Assembly (NCBI GenBank): GCA_902729315.2
Contig: LR746272.1
Location: forward strand, 5,274,272 to 5,338,271
Origin: Spirodela intermedia
Taxonomy: Eukaryota > Streptophyta > Magnoliopsida > Alismatales > Araceae
DNA: 64,000 nucleotides
Reading direction: 5' to 3'
Shown here: one piece after another, positions 43,217 through 58,140 of the stretch
Layout of the letters: every line of letters starts with the position of its first letter
Numbering within the stretch: position 1 is the first letter of the stretch
The notes under the pieces: generated by a model
The model's database searches: none
Seen by the model: the letters and a program-made list of their open reading frames with translations, nothing else
Told to the model about the DNA's origin: nothing
Position numbers and translations under genes: made by a program

Positions 43217-43657
43217 CGGTGGGGCCCACAGTGTGTCCGAGGCGCGACCGGGTCACCTCGGTTGTGACTCAGAGAGCCCTCTCGAATTTATCCTTCCGGG
43301 CCGAATCTCCACGCTGGCGGAATCTGATGGGGTGGGAGAGAGAGAGAGAGAGAGAGAAGGGGAGGGAAATCTATCCAGCTGGTTCTGAAACGTGATTATT
43401 CCCCGGCGTCCCGCTGATCCCGCTGGGACCATCTGTTTATTTAATAGACGGACAACCAACATTAGGATTACCTAATTGGCTACTTTATCCGATCGGATCT
43501 TTCAGGTTAAGAGAGACGAACAAAGAGAGAGAGAGAGAGAGAGAGGAAGCAGCGGTTGATATTATCCAAGCAATGTTTAGGTTGGGAGGGAGAGAGAGAG
43601 AGACAGAGAGAAGAAGCAGTGGTTGATGTCATCCATTAATAGTTTGGGTGGGGAGGA

Positions 43658-43688
<31 letters not shown>

Positions 43689-45545
43689 GATATTGTTTGC
43701 GGAGGACTGTGATGTGGATGGAAGAGCGAATAGGGTTGGAACAGGATCAGGGGTAAATCAGAAGTAAATCCGACGCATCTAGGGAACTGCATCCAAACGA
43801 GGGGCGGGTTGTCAAGGATCTTGGGGAATTTTGAAGCCCCAAGCAAGAGGAAGAACAAGTCGAGAGTTTTCGGCAATCACCCACGGTATTGCAAAGTAGT
43901 TCAAAGGGGGTCCATTACCGTCAGATCCCAAGTGGTCGGGGGCATGGATTTGTCAGACCAACATTCATTGAATCTAGAGAGTCTAGCGAGTGAGAGAGAG
44001 AGAGAGAGAGAACCCAAGATCAGGAGGAGGGTTAAGGACGTCCTTATCCCGTGGTTCTCTGGATGATTGCTGAATAATTAAAGATTAGGTCAAGAACAGC
44101 CGACTGTGGCCTGTTAAAATCGAGATATCGACCCAATTCTCCTGGAAAATTTCCAAATTGAGTTCGACGCCGAGGGGGAGGGAGACTGGAAAGAAGATCC
44201 AATATTTTTCCTTTATTTAATGAAAATCCCATAACCTAGAGACCAAGGTCGCTAGATATTTACTTGAAGAGCTACTCCATGGAACCAACATATTTGAATA
44301 CCCCACATTAAAAGATGAGCATCAAATCCTATCATTGTATGGATGGACTTTCTGTATCCACTGTTAATCGGTTTTGGGTTGTTCCCCTGATTGTGTTTAA
44401 CAGCCTCAGAACCAAAACATTGCTCTTGACTAGTCACCCCCCCATCCCTGTTGCTTTCTTGGCAAAACACAAAAAGTCAACGTACAATCGATCAAGAATG
44501 TTATAATAATCCCATATCAAGGGGTTCCCTTTTATTCACTGTTAAATGATATTGTATGTCACACAGCCCCGTCAAATCCTTAACTTCAACCGGAAAGGAA
44601 TCATCGTAGTTATCCCTTTAAATAATTAGTCATGGAATGAAAACTACGTTACAGAGGTTACAGTAGTCGCGTAAACAGGAGTTTATAAATTTTCATAAAT
44701 GATATGGCACTATTTTAACAGCGCCATTGCCATTGCCGTCCCCGACCCCACTCGAAGAGAAGATCCGATCTCCTCCTCCTCCATCATTCCCTCGACGAAT
44801 TCAAGCGAGTAGTTTAAACTTAGTCGATCTGATGCCATTGAGATTCATGGAAGATCCGATCTCATTCTCGTCTACCTCCTTTCCCTCCGCCGCAGATTAA
44901 CAGTGACAGCACTGCTTGCGCAACAGCGACCGCGGGCGACGGCGACAACGGAGGCGATGGAGGTTCGACAGCGACTACTAAACGGCCCATGAGACCGGGG
45001 AAAGCTACAGGTTAAGGAGATATCCTGCACGCCGATTCGCAGCAGCCCCCAAGACCAGCTCTTGGGCTGGATTCTTCCTTCTCACAGTCTAAACGTCAAG
45101 GGGTGTGAGGGAGAGAGATTGTCGACTTCTGGGTCGATCGTTTTCTGTCTCTCTGTTTTGATGCCGACTGTCTTATTGCTTTCAGACACCTTTTTCTGCA
45201 GAAACCAGAAAGAAAAGTCGGAAGATGAAAGAGAAGGAGAGAGAGAAAATAATTCTCTCCCCCGATCTCTGGATGAGTTCCGCGAGAAATTAAACAGTTG
45301 CTTGTTCTTGTTAGCGGGCAGAGAGAGGCAGGAAGAGAGGGGGGAGAGAGAATATTGGCTGCCACAGAAAAATCCAAAGTAGGCGGGTTCTGGACCCCAA
45401 TAGCTGAGTTCCTTGACACCCAGCCTCCCAAGGACGCAGATGTGTCAAGGACGGACTGTTCACCTTTGTTTTATCCATCTTTGTGTGCAGACTGAGTTCC
45501 CTCTCAGTAAGGAGGAAGGAAGGCTCTTGCCCACTTGGGTCTAAG

Positions 45546-45595
<50 letters not shown>

Positions 45596-46063
45596 CGCTC
45601 GCTCGCTCCACGCTTGCACAGCTCAGAACTTATAAAAGAAGAAAAATTGCCCGGATTTAGTATTAATAATTTGAGTCCTCCCCCTGTACCAGGGTAAATT
45701 TTCGAGCTCAGAAATCTCAGATCGGGTGAGCTGGGCACTTTAGGGTTCGGTGTAAAGGTGAATGCGAGCACCATTATGGCATGCAGAGTACTGGCTGCTC
45801 GTGAACAGTCCCAACAGGGAGATCCCGGTCTCTATGGACAGCTGATCTATTATGTCATTCCCACCTTCACCCTTTGTTGTTGTTCTCGATCGGTAAAAAC
45901 CGTCTCAGTTGGGGTTACCGATCCATCGGGCTTCAAGTCCATATGGGGAAGAGAAAGAAAGCCGGGTTCCTAAAGAGGAGAGGAAAATGGAAAGCGATCC
46001 TCGCCAGGTGACCCCTTCTTCATGTGACAGGTATTCCTTTAAGAGAGAGAGAGAGAGAGAGAG
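43217..46063. other. Intergenic DNA with many short GA/CT tracts, no gene recognised
   Basis: GA tracts lie at about 43338-43358, 43524-43544, 43660-43688 and 43991-44010. A CT array at about 45549-45592 continues as GCTC units to 45608, and another GA tract lies at 46040-46062. Open frames are short and partly repeat-derived. Confidence 0.45.
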
Positions 46064-48847
46064 GACTCTCTTAAGGTGAGCAATCTCAAAGAAGACGGGG
46101 AGTTTGTCGAATGCGGCCAGACTATGTGCTTTCGGAACATGTGGGACTTTATTTCTCTTGGCTTTGATGACACTGATGGATGTTGGATTGACATGATTTG
46201 TTGATCCCCACGTAAGCGATAAAAGAAATTTTAAAATAAAGCCCGATCACAGAAATGTCGAGAAATTCCAGTCTCAGATTAAACAAGCTGGAGACAAGGG
46301 AAATAGCAATGAAAGTCAACGTTCTGTTTCTTATTATCAGATTAGCGTGAAGTGTGTTTTACAAGGGCAATAAAACCCAGATAGGCTATGACCCAATCCT
46401 TCATATTCATCTTAAACGCAGAGGGGTGGAGAGAGAGTGGGGAGAGAGAGGTAGATGAGTACCACATTATGGCCAGAAAAAATGGGATATGGCTATTGGG
46501 TTAAACCCTAAGTAATTTCAGATCTACCTCTTGGCACAAATCATGTCAATTCTATTTAAAGAATTAATTTTTAGGCATGATTAGAAAACCAAGCTAGATT
46601 AGGCCAATTTAAGTCTTAGGTTTACTTGGCCCATTTGCAATCTCAACCATCATATGATTAGCAATTTGGTGTGAAAATTTAATCGTTCTTATCTTTCATA
46701 TCCAAAGAAGCATATTCTCGCTAAACTTAAAGAAATTCTATATTCATGTGAAGCTTATTTATCTTCATCAAATTTTATGGAATGGTCACTATTTCTCATT
46801 CTATTAAAAAAACAACTTAATGATGATAGCCCATTTTACAGCTATTAGTAGACGATGTCTGACATGTTTTATGTAGAATATAAGAAGGAATAATTATAAC
46901 AAATGGTCTTTTCATTAAATATTTTTTTTGTATTTTACTTTTGATTCATGATCTGTGTCAAAATATTGGTTCTACTAATTACAAGAATTAAAGGTCTAAT
47001 CAACCTAAATTAAAATTTATCTCAGGGCTTCATAAGTCATGAATTAAATATGTTAATCAATACACTTTATAGAGTTTGATTGCGTACAAATTAAAAAATA
47101 ATAATTTACTATGCACAACACAACTAGTCAAAATGTAATTTTTTTGTCAGATTGAAAATGATTTTATTGATTGTGGATTAATTTTTTAATCATTAAACCT
47201 ATTTACTAAATCAAATTATAAAGCCTAATAAGAATATGTTAGAAAGTTTAATTCGTTGTACATGATCCAAACTACATAGAACTTAGATCAGACCATTGGA
47301 AACTAATGTTAATTTAAACTTTCAAGTCGATAAGATATTTTAATGACTAACCAAATGATTATAGTCATGGTAAATTAAGGTTTGAGAATTGAATTGAGAA
47401 ATAATCTCATGGTTCAAAGAGTAAGTTAAAATTCGACACTTGATCAATCAAATAATTTTGAAACCTAAATTTAAATCAAATTTATAAACATTTGTATACT
47501 TGCTGGAAGAATATTTCAAAGAAAAAAATGACTCAAATAAATTCAGATTTTTTTTAAAAATGAATTTTATAAGATTAATGAGTATTTCCCTAGATTATAC
47601 TTCAAGTAATGATGTGCAAGCACTTATTAGATGCCCAAAAACACTCTATAAGAATATGTTGGTCCCAAGGTGGACTAGATATAATATCAAGATGGGGGTA
47701 AATTAATTCTTCAAAATATTTTCTCAATTTTCTAGTACTTTTAGCTTGTTTCTCTTAGTACTATACTAAGTTGACTTACACTTAGGCTTGGCCAATACAA
47801 TCTGATTTAGGTTGAGATATACTAAGTTGGGCTAACAAACTAAGTGGAAACATACCATGTTAACCTAATTCGGTTAACATACTTGTTCAACAAACTAAAT
47901 AGGAAAGTGAGGTGAACACTCAAATGTATACTTGTTTGGCCTTCCTTAGCCTATCCCCAAATATCAAGCATTCATACTCTTTGTTTTGACTATTTTTTCT
48001 TAAAGAATTATACTTAATATTCATGGTATTAGTAAATATTTTTTACATGATAGATATAATGAGTCTAAATGCCCATGTTAGACAGACACTAAGGCCCTAG
48101 CTTACCTTTCACTGTCTTATTGCAAGTACTCTCCAAGTGTCTTCACATACGAATGATAATAGACTCACAAAAAATCTTGAAGTTTAAAAAGATAAAGTTT
48201 CTTTATTTTGGAGAAAATTGAAAGCTTAAAGCTACAACAAGGTTCTTTTTATGAAAACAATTATGAGATATCTCAGAATGAGTAGGATTTTATTTGTCAT
48301 TTAGGCACTTTTTATAAACCCTTGGAATGAACTTCTTATAAAATAGTCTCCATGGTTAAAGGATTAATTTGACTAGATTTTGACCACGTCACTTTGCATG
48401 AGTGGGTATAAGATTTTCTAACTTTTGCTTTAATCTTATGACAGGTCAAAATATATCACCTATGTCATAGATCTCTTGTCACAATCTAATCTTCTAGGAT
48501 GTCTAACATATCAAATATATCAAAGAAATATTCTTTTTCTCTTAAAATTTAGTTTAACTTTAGCTCAATCAACACATTTTTCTCTTTTCTTTTGATGTGT
48601 TGATACATTTTCTCTCTCATCTATTTTTGGTTTATGATTAACTAGGCTGACACATGAGTCAACACATTTCAATTTCATTTGCCTTAGTTGAGTGAGCACA
48701 CTAGGTTGACATATTTTTCGCTATTATACTTTTTGAAACATTTATCTTTGGTTCTAATTTTTTATATTCTTTTCTTATGTATCTTTTGTGAAGATTATTT
48801 TTTAGGTGTAATGCTTGAAAAATATAATACAACATAATGATGAGAAT
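46064..48847. other. AT-rich, gene-empty DNA
   Basis: Composition changes at about 46.5 kb to AT-rich sequence with no long CT/GA arrays. Nothing coding is seen. Confidence 0.5.
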
Positions 48848-49921
48848 GGACTAGATCTAGTGGTTTAGACCTACATTTTAGCATTAGGAGAATAAAAACA
48901 TAATGAAGACCAGTTTTTATTTTCATCTTTTTTATGATAATATGTCAACATCAAAATCTTTAAACCATTGATAAAATTAAACCATTAATATATAACTATA
49001 TGATTAAACACATATTTTGGTGTTTTTGAGTTGAGAGACTCTCCACAATATTCAAAATGTTGTTTCCATATCTCTAATAAAATTATCACTTCCATATTAT
49101 TTAGTAATATTTTTATATTATCATTCGACATATACAAATATCTAAAGCCTATCTGATAAAAAGATCATTTCTATTCATGAAAAATAAAATAAAAAATAAA
49201 AAATAAATTTTGATTTAGATGTTGAAAAAATGATCAAAGGTCAAATAGTAATTGATGAGAGTATTTTATCAATATTCATGTATTAATGTTGATATTATTC
49301 CACTATAGTATCACAAAAATCTCAAAAACGTTAGGAGATAATAGAAAGCATATTGCCTTATGGTTTTAGGCAAATGAATCACTTATAAGGAATCAATTTA
49401 TGTCCCATGTGCAAAAACATCATGTACTACTTTAAAACCAAGAATAAGGATGTAATAATATAGTTTCTAAAACTAGTCACTAAGCAATTGATCATTTACA
49501 TCTGAACATGACAATTTCTTCCTTGAAAAGAAACCTAGCCCTCCATACTATCTATACATCAAATGCAATCATAAAACTTTCATATGTGCTAAAAAATAAA
49601 TTAGAACTGAGTTACTACATTCAAATTCTAGGTTTCAACTTTAAGAACACTCAAATTAAAAAAATGCTGAAAATTCAAAATGATTTATATTTTTCTTCAT
49701 TACAAGTAATGTTTGAAGGACCCAAGGACATCTAATGTAGTTTGGAAGGAGCTGAATAAACTTAATTATTTTTTCTACCAAATTATGATTTCTAATTCAA
49801 TAGGTTATCATCTTCAAGTTTAATTCACATACCTTAGTGAATTTTAAAGTCTATGGTATGTTAGTTTCTGTATTTATTATTGAAAAATGATCAAAAAGGT
49901 CTAAATCATTAGACCTAGTCC
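48848..49921. mobile_element. Possible DNA-transposon remnant with 25-bp terminal inverted repeats
   Basis: Bases 48848-48872 (starting GGACTAGATCTAGTGG) and 49897-49921 (ending TTAGACCTAGTCC) are inverted repeats matching at 22 of 25 positions, 1,074 bp apart. No transposase is present and no clear target-site duplication is visible; a T run follows the right end. It could be a non-autonomous element or a chance inverted pair. Confidence 0.4.
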
Positions 49922-52900
49922 TTTTTTTTTTGGTTATATTTTTCACACACAATATAGTGAAAAGAATCACCAAGAAAGATATTTCATAAAACCAAGTTTG
50001 AATCAAACCAAAAGAAAAAATTTAAAAAATAAACTTAAGAGAGATAAAGTGGGTTGATATATGTGACAACCAAGCAACGTGGAATAAAAAAATGAGGAAA
50101 GAGAAGACATGTAGGCCCATGTGTCCTCCAAATCAAATGTCAAGAGAAAAAAAGGAAGATTGTCTTTGAGGTGTATGATATGTCACATTTTAGAATGACC
50201 TACACATGCTAAAATATTTTTAACTAGCAGAAACATATCCTAACATCTCAAAAGGTTAAAATAAAAGCAGAAAATCTTGGACTAGCATGTCTAGAATGCG
50301 ACGTTGTTAAAACCCAATCCAATTGATAGTTTGACCATGAAAATTTCATTGTGAGTCTCAATTAAAAGTACATCTCAAGATAGATCAACCCAAGTAATCT
50401 TTGATAGATCAAGTCTCAATAATTTGAACTCTAGTGAAATTTTTGGGCTCTATAAAAGTACATCTCAAGAGCTTTCACATTTATACCTTAACAATAAATC
50501 AATTCATTGCACTTGTGCCAAAGTTTACATTAATTTTTTTTAAAGGGTAACCTTACCAAAGCTTCCTCAAGCATTCAAAAAAACCAAGGAATTTTTTCCT
50601 CTCACTTTTGAGATCAGTTTATATCTTACCATCATGCTTGATGGGAAGCCACTCTAGGTAATGTTGGTAAAAAATGAGAAAAGAAAAACTAGTGTCGTAG
50701 TATATAATGTGAGGAGATAGACCCATGAAATCTATCGTGTAAAGGGATTTGTTGATATCATGATTTTCAGTTGTGGTTCTTTCTGAGAGAACTAAAAACT
50801 AAGGGTAGGAACCTTGGGTAAGTGACAAGTTACAAAAGATAAAATTAAATATTAAATATATGTTTATTTCTTTTTCATATTAGGAATTACCTATTTAGCT
50901 AACCCAATATTTTTCAATATATGGTGTCAACTCATTCAAATATGTATCAATGCAACCTAACTTGTGTTGAACCTTCAAAATAAAAATAAAATGTCCTAAA
51001 ATAATTTAAATATAGAAAAATATTTTAAAGAACCAACTCATCTCCCTTTTAGTATTCTATTTAGCCCACCTTAGGACCACTATGGTACATTTTTATTTCA
51101 TGTTTAAACATATAGTAAAATTAGAGTGTATAAAGTTTAAAAACTTTTATAGAGCACTGTGTACAGAATTAGAATTTGTAATTTAATTGAGGAAATTAGA
51201 TTTGATGGTTTTGATTCACTTTAGTGTAAGAAACTATTTAATTTATAAGAAGAAGAGAGAAGTTTATAAATCATATTGGCACATAATTTTAGAGTGATTT
51301 GGCCACCAGCTTACATTTACCATCCTAAGAGTTATGCCCTTGAATTTCCATTAATATTACTTGAAGATTACATCAAAGTACTAGAGACCCAAGAAATAAG
51401 TAGTGTTTTGGGCTATCGGTTGATCTAGTCCTAATGAAAGTAAAAACCAAATAGACAGTAAATACCACTTATGATCATGTAATTAGAAATTAAATATACT
51501 CTCCAGCTACAAGACATCTTACTATTGATGAAACTAGCAACCACATTGTTTTCAGGGCAATAATTCTACCATTGGATATTTGACAAGTATCATGACATTG
51601 TCAAGTCTCCAACAACTTTAATGGCATTGAAGGGTGGATATAGGTGTTCTCTCCCTCTCCCTCTAATGTTGAAAAAAGTCCCCTCTTTATCAGATGAGTT
51701 TTGGGCATCCAATTGCCATATACAATGACTAATAATGGCTAGAAGTTGCATTGTTTGTTATCACATTAACTCTTGAATTTTAAAAAAATATTTATTTTTC
51801 ATATATAATTAATATTTTTTCCTTATTTAAATTTTAGATGTGTCATGTATTACATCACATTCACTTTTGAAAAATATTTCTGAAGAATATATACGCATCC
51901 ATACTAATGACAAAAAATTTGGTCTAAAATATACTTCAAATGATCGTGTCAAATTCTCACTGTCTTTTAAAGCATAAGATCATTTCACAATTTAACTCTC
52001 AAATTTTGATTTACTTCAACTATAATAATCAATAAAGGTATCTCAATAATTCTCCACGCTAAATTAAACACAGAGAGTAGAAGGCTGATCAAATTTGTGT
52101 ACAAAAAATTAAACTTACTATTCTTTGCCCATTAAATGGTTTAATTGAATTCAGCAAGTTAATGATTTAAAATTCACTCTACAATTTATTATTATTTTTA
52201 AATTTAATATTAGAATTGATAATTAAACTAGCCACTTTGAAGTGTTAAAATTAAAACATCTAATCTACAGCTTTTAAAATGGAACAATTAACACATTTAA
52301 AGATCTTTTAATTCAGGTCTGGTAAACTTTTACATTTCTTCATCAAGAAACCAAGATTCCAACACTCTAGATAGAAAATGTGCTCTTAGAAGGGTATTGG
52401 AGACACAAACATGAGCTAGTATTAAAAGTAAGTGGTTTTTAAGTCTAGTCACATATTATACACAAACATTAAATAGGTTTATGTTCTCCCTATCTTGGGT
52501 TTTGATTCAACCATCATTGGTGTGGTCCAAATTAATATTAGGTGAGGAGACAAACTAAGTTTCTAGATGAAACCACAAGAGCAGAGTTGGGGCCATAAGT
52601 GAAACTAATTATGTAGGTAATTCAAAGATTTTGGGTATAAAACATTAATCATTTTCCAACATCCAAAACAGAATGAATTAAATATATCATTTCAGGAGTG
52701 ACAATTCAGCAATATTGAATTCAATTACCAAAAACCCTCTTTTAAAATGTAGTGGACACAAAACACTTCCATACTCATCAAAAAGTCAATGCTTAGTAGT
52801 TCTCTTCATTGGTAAGGAACCTTTAGAACACAAGTACAACCACTCTAGGATTTTCAAGTTTAGGCTTATATTCTAAAGTGTAGTTCTCCAAACCCTTGTT

Positions 52901-53520
52901 GAACATTCTAAGAGCCTTGATCACAGTAAAACAGTGGAGTGCATGTCAATGGATGTCCCTTTGATAACCAATTTCCCTTTAAATGCCTAATTTTATTGAT
53001 TGAAATGATCCTCATGAAGTGAAAAGTCAATTGAACTCAATGATGATTCAACCCCTTGTAGAGAGTGATTGCCAAAAAAATGAAATGAAACTAGTTATCA
53101 TAGTTAGAGGACAAGTTACCCATCCATAATGCAATAAATTTGCATACCTTATAAATTTTGAGCTCAAACTATTAAACGACATTCAAGTAGATTTGTCCTC
53201 CAGTTGAATGTATGATGCAAATGAAACTCGTGCATAATAGTACTAAACAGTCTATCAAGTGTTTTTTTTTCTCTCAACAAAGATTATAATCATGTTGTGA
53301 GGTTATGTCGTCTATTTATTAATTCTAGTTGGACACTGATCAAAGTAAACAATAATTAGTGCATATCATATATTCACTAAACAATTAAGGATTTGGCACT
53401 TCCGATGCATTATCGAAAACGTCAGTATATATATGGGATCCAAAACAATTCAAGAATTTTACATCTTGATCATGTGATGCTATAAATAGTAGTAATGGCG
53501 CCAATGTCTCATCCAAGACT
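49922..53520. other. AT-rich, gene-empty DNA
   Basis: No exon, RNA gene or transposon that I can name. Short open frames only. Confidence 0.5.
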
Positions 53521-55182
53521 GGGACTCTTTATGTGTGTGAGAGAGAGAGAGAAAGAGAGAGCATTAGAAAGAGAGCATGAGAGAAAGAGAGACTGGGACT
53601 CTTTAGTTGTGATGCTTTCTTGAAAATGGGTTGCTCAACGCGAACGGTGGTGACAGTGAGTGGACAGTGCTCTTGTCAACATCGGAGAAAGAGGATTCTC
53701 TTGTGTCTGAACCAGGCAGGTGTGCATGAGTGACTGCGACGAGCTGCGTTCATCTCTGCCCTGGTCGGGGAGGGGGGGGGGGAGAAAGCGACTGGTGCAT
53801 TGACAGACGCTAGTGCCATTGTTGTCATCGCCGTTATTGATCTTGGGATGGAGGAGAGAAAAACGGCAGAAATACATGTCATTGCCAGAAGAGAATAACG
53901 GCGACACCCAACATCTGCACCTATATGTTCTTTCTTTGCTCAGAAAAACTCAAATCTGGCGAAAATGTTGATGGGTTCGGATTGAAAAGTGTAGGGGGGA
54001 TGTTTAAATTGTTCATATTTTTACTAAAAAACTTCTTCAATCCTCTTGAATTATTAGCCTATTTTATGGAAACTGTGATAAATCACAATTATCGAAGAGC
54101 CTGTTTATTCGAAGTCTATATTTTCTGTCTTGGGCTCGGTTGAAATTATCGAAGAAGAAAACTATTAAGCAAACTGCGGTCTATCTAGGAGGGTTTGATC
54201 ACATACGTAGTTTCTATGTACATTTTCCATGGAAAAATCAGGCATCCTCTCCCTTTTGTTCGTCGTTTATCCCCTTATTCATGAAATTAATGTGCCCCCC
54301 CTCTCTCCCCCTGCTTTCCACCAGGTACCATCTATGTGCATTTTTCAGATACATCATTTAGAGCTATTTATTTCTGATTTATATTCAAAGAGATATCTTC
54401 CTTCGCTTTTAGTTTTTACATTTTTTTCCAAGAAGGTGGCGATGACTGCATCATGGTTGAATACAAAACGATTTCATTTCACTACGTGAATTAAATTAAA
54501 TGGGTTCAGACTTTACAAATACGTCATGTGACTGGCTTAATTGATATCGAATTTTTATTTCCACTTTATATTTATTTTCTTTTATTTCCCGTGGGGGAAG
54601 GTTCATTATCCGATTCCCGTTGATATGCTTTGATTTGAGTCTATGAAAATCCCATATGGAATCATTTATCAGTCGCTGAGATGGATGGACATTCCTTTTG
54701 AAGCCCATAATCCCATACGTTATGGAGAGATTATGTAAAAAAAATAAAAAATGATCCCAACTTAGGTCTGTCGTCTGGTCATTCATTACATTGTTCTTTT
54801 GGTTTTGCTCCTAAATGCGATGTGCTGAGGAACAACCAAATCACAAACGTCTGTGCATCTGGTTTTGCATAAATCCAATCATTCTCATCCCACGCTCCAG
54901 TCAAAGGCATTTCATACTTCTTTTCCCGATTTCCTGGATACCCACCCGTTGACTCTGCTGGATTCCCACCCGTTTACTTCTTCTTTGCTCAGGCTGTATT
55001 CTGGGTAAGCAAAGAATTCAAAAGATCTAGCATTGAAGTTCTAAGCGGATAATTTTGAGGAGTTTACATGCATAATAATATGAATATTTGCTTTGGGAAA
55101 AACGAAACAGAAGAACAGATCAACTGCCATTTCTGCCCTGTGTGACAATCCAGCATCTGCTTATGTGTCCGAGCCACTCAAT
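53521..55182. other. Intergenic DNA downstream of the HAD hydrolase gene
   Basis: A GA-rich tract at 53536-53590 is bracketed by two copies of GACTGGGACTCTTTA (about 53517 and 53591). Otherwise short open frames without domains. Confidence 0.4.
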
Positions 55183-56434
55183 TCAGTTCCAACCCCCTGG
55201 AACTTGCTGGAGAATTCGGTCACGGATCTCTGCAAATGTCCTCACTTCTGATCCCCATAACCTGAAAGTATTGCATCGGTGATTCAGTTTCAAGCACCAG
55301 GAAAAGGAAAACAAAAACTCTTGGTGATCCAACTCCACCATTAGCAAGCTTCAGGAATATGATAATATTGGTCAGCTCTTTTTACGGTGATTTAGTTTCA
55401 TAGGTAACACGAGCTCACCACGTTTATCAGACGAATGTGTGTTCAAGAATTCACACAACATGGTGATCCAGGTTAGATCTCTGCCCAGTGAGGATGAAAA
55501 GGAAAACTAGAACGCAGGAGGGCCGGCCTAAGAAGGGGAGGAGATGAATTGAGATGCAGCAGCCATTACCAGCAATCGATCCCAATAGCGTTCGCGCCTA
55601 TCTTATCTGCCTTTTCATCGTCCCCAACATGAACTGCTTCACTGGCCTGGACGCCCAGCTGATCTACAATCAACAAACACCCACAATTATTGCAGACTGT
55701 GGAGACCAACAAATGTCAAACACATGCAAAAGAGCAATAGATGCTAATGCCAAGTGTTCCCATGAAGATAACATTGAGCGCTGGCATTATCTGCAGAAAG
55801 AAGCAAGGGAATGGGTGTTGGATGATTCTAAAATTTATGACTACACGATCTGTTCCTTGGTTCTTCACAGAAAACAGTTACTTCTACTTCAACAAAGATA
55901 GCAGCTTGACATAGCTGCAGTGGACAATGGTACCGTGTTTCTTGAATGTACCATGAAGGTCTGTCTAATGTTGTTTGGTGGCAATAGTGTTGTTGTTTCA
56001 TCTGAAGAGAACCATAGGTGTGGAATCTCTCAGTTTTCCAGAGAGGAAGGACAGTTTTTTTTCTGCAGGCACAGCATGATCTTCCATGAAATCACAGAGG
56101 AGTAACCTCGGTCTGTCACAACCTCACCCATTGTCTATCTGATTTTCTTTCTTTTTGCCAGGAATCTGCGTCACTAAACTAAGCATCATATCATCTAGCA
56201 TCCCGGACACAATTACAGTTTCAGATTTGTTTCTTTTGATCTCTTGGAAAAACCCAACACAGATATTTCTACCAACTAATATTGCTGATATCCACGCATC
56301 CAAACGGAAATTGGCAGAAAAAAAAAAAAGCTTGTATGGCCCCACTTAATTTCATCCCTTCCAATTTCACCGATGGCAATGTGGAATCAAATCTGCATAT
56401 TTCTTTTCAAATTTTTTACAGTATCCTGAGAAGG

Positions 56435-56497
<63 letters not shown>

Positions 56498-58038
56498 GTA
56501 TCTAATCTTGAACGGTACCAATGGATGACAGTCACCAATACCTAAAGCTGCTTCAAAGATCCTTGAATCTGGCTTCTCATATCCAACCTCTGAAGACACT
56601 ATGATGGCGTCAAACCTAACTGGGGCAAAACACAGGATTATTCTTAGATGAAGAACACCTTCAACACAAAGAAATAGATTTATGGAACGTATCTACATGC
56701 ATAGCGTGAGTTTGTATGTGAAACAGTGTTATTGAAAGTTTATGGAAAATATATTTAATTGTGGAACTCACAAATATCTAAAAAAAAATTAGCAACAAGA
56801 GTCGTAAGCATTTCAGTAGATTGTGCATCCCATGGGATGATACGAGAGAAACTAGTCATGAGTTTGGCCTTTTCAAATGCTCATTGCATGGCCCTGGAAG
56901 GTCAACCGCTGGAAAGCATAAGACAATTCGTTTTATTGGGAGAACAGTCGAAGTGAAGTAGACAAGATAACTCACAGGTTAGCAACGCTCAGATCCCTCA
57001 GCAGCTTGGGCAAACGAGTGTCGAAGTTAGAAACAACAGCCAGCTTGACTGAACGGGGAGAATAATGCCGATGTGTCAGAGACTAGCAGATATCACGATG
57101 GTGAAATCAAGAAGATGAAGATGGCGACGACCTCCGGCATCCCTCAAGCAGCAGAGCGTTTCATGCGCGCCAAGAGGTAGCTTCCACGCATCCCCATTTG
57201 CAAAGTGCTGAGGAATCATCGTTCAATGTTTCAAAATCTTTCTTTTTCTTTTTTTTTCTGAAGGCAAGATGTTAATGATGGAATTCTTAGGCAGATTTTT
57301 TTTACTCTTTCATGCTGGCTGCTGTTTTTTTCTTTCAAAAATTTGATATCAAATAGAACTTCATGTGTTCACCTTGTAAACTTCTTCGAAATAGTCGATG
57401 CTGGGGCACCCTGTCGCCTCTGCGACCACAGCTTTCCAGAAAGCCCTCCCATCGCCCTGCCGCACCACCAGAGAAGAAATCCTTCAATTCTTCTTCATCT
57501 TCGATGGCACCGACAGCGATCTCATTTTCAGGAGAATTTCTTATTTTGAAGCTTATAGTTGCTCTGAGGAACTTCACTGAACCTGATAGCGAAGCTTCTC
57601 AGGCCAGGGAGCGGCGAAGGCCCTCCGGAACCCTTGCTTTATCTCGCTCGCGGCGGCGTTGACCCCTGGGAAGATCAATAAACAGGAAACCAGAGCAATG
57701 TGAGGAACACCCTGATTCCACGGAGCGTCAGAGCTTCGTTGGGAGAAGAGAGAAGAGGGAGGTGGCCTTCACGGACCGTGCTTGCGGCCGATCGAGGCGT
57801 AGGTATCTTCTACAGGCCTCGCGAGCTGCAGGAGGGTACCCCCGGCGTCCAGCAGCAGTGCGTCGTACTTCCTTCGCCGCCCCCCGTCTCCGTCGCCGCC
57901 GTCACGGCCACCGGCGGACGCACCGAACATCGAACGGCGGGAGAGCTCGGAAGCAGAAGCAGAGAACGTGCCGAGCCTGGTGGAGCTCATCCCCGGCGGC
58001 GGCGCGCAGGATCTGGCGGCGGCGCGGAGGGCCTCCAT
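55183..58038 (-). CDS. HAD-superfamily hydrolase, HDHD3-like, 274 aa, eight exons
   Basis: Exons on the minus strand: 58038-57777, 57665-57583, 57456-57373, 57207-57132, 57048-56976, 56615-56542, 55663-55570 and 55261-55183. All borders are GT-AG and phases agree. HAD motifs appear in order: motif I DAGGTLL (nucleophile Asp64), motif II VVSNFDTR, the Lys of VGYEKPD, and motif IV GDDEKAD. Between them are the cap region (FRRAFAAPWPEKLRYQ, GDGRAFWKAVVAEATGC) and HFANGDAW. The end reads GIDCWLWGSEVRTFAEIRDR. It matches plant haloacid dehalogenase-like hydrolase domain-containing protein 3 proteins, whose substrates are largely unknown. The first 55 residues are Ser/Ala/Arg-rich and could be an organelle transit peptide (inference). 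Intron 6 carries a (CT)n array (sense). A 10-bp-period site II array lies just upstream. Confidence 0.92.
56437..56494 (+). repeat. (GA)n array = (CT)n on the sense strand of HAD intron 6
   Basis: 58 bases of GA units within the intron between 56542 and 55663. The sense strand of the gene is pyrimidine. Confidence 0.94.
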
Positions 58039-58140
58039 TCCCGTCCCTCCCCCTTCTGTCCCTCCGTAAACCTCGGAGGACCCCCGCAGGAGAAGATCAA
58101 GCCTTTGAGAAGGAAGAAGAAGAAGGAAAGAAGGGGGCAG

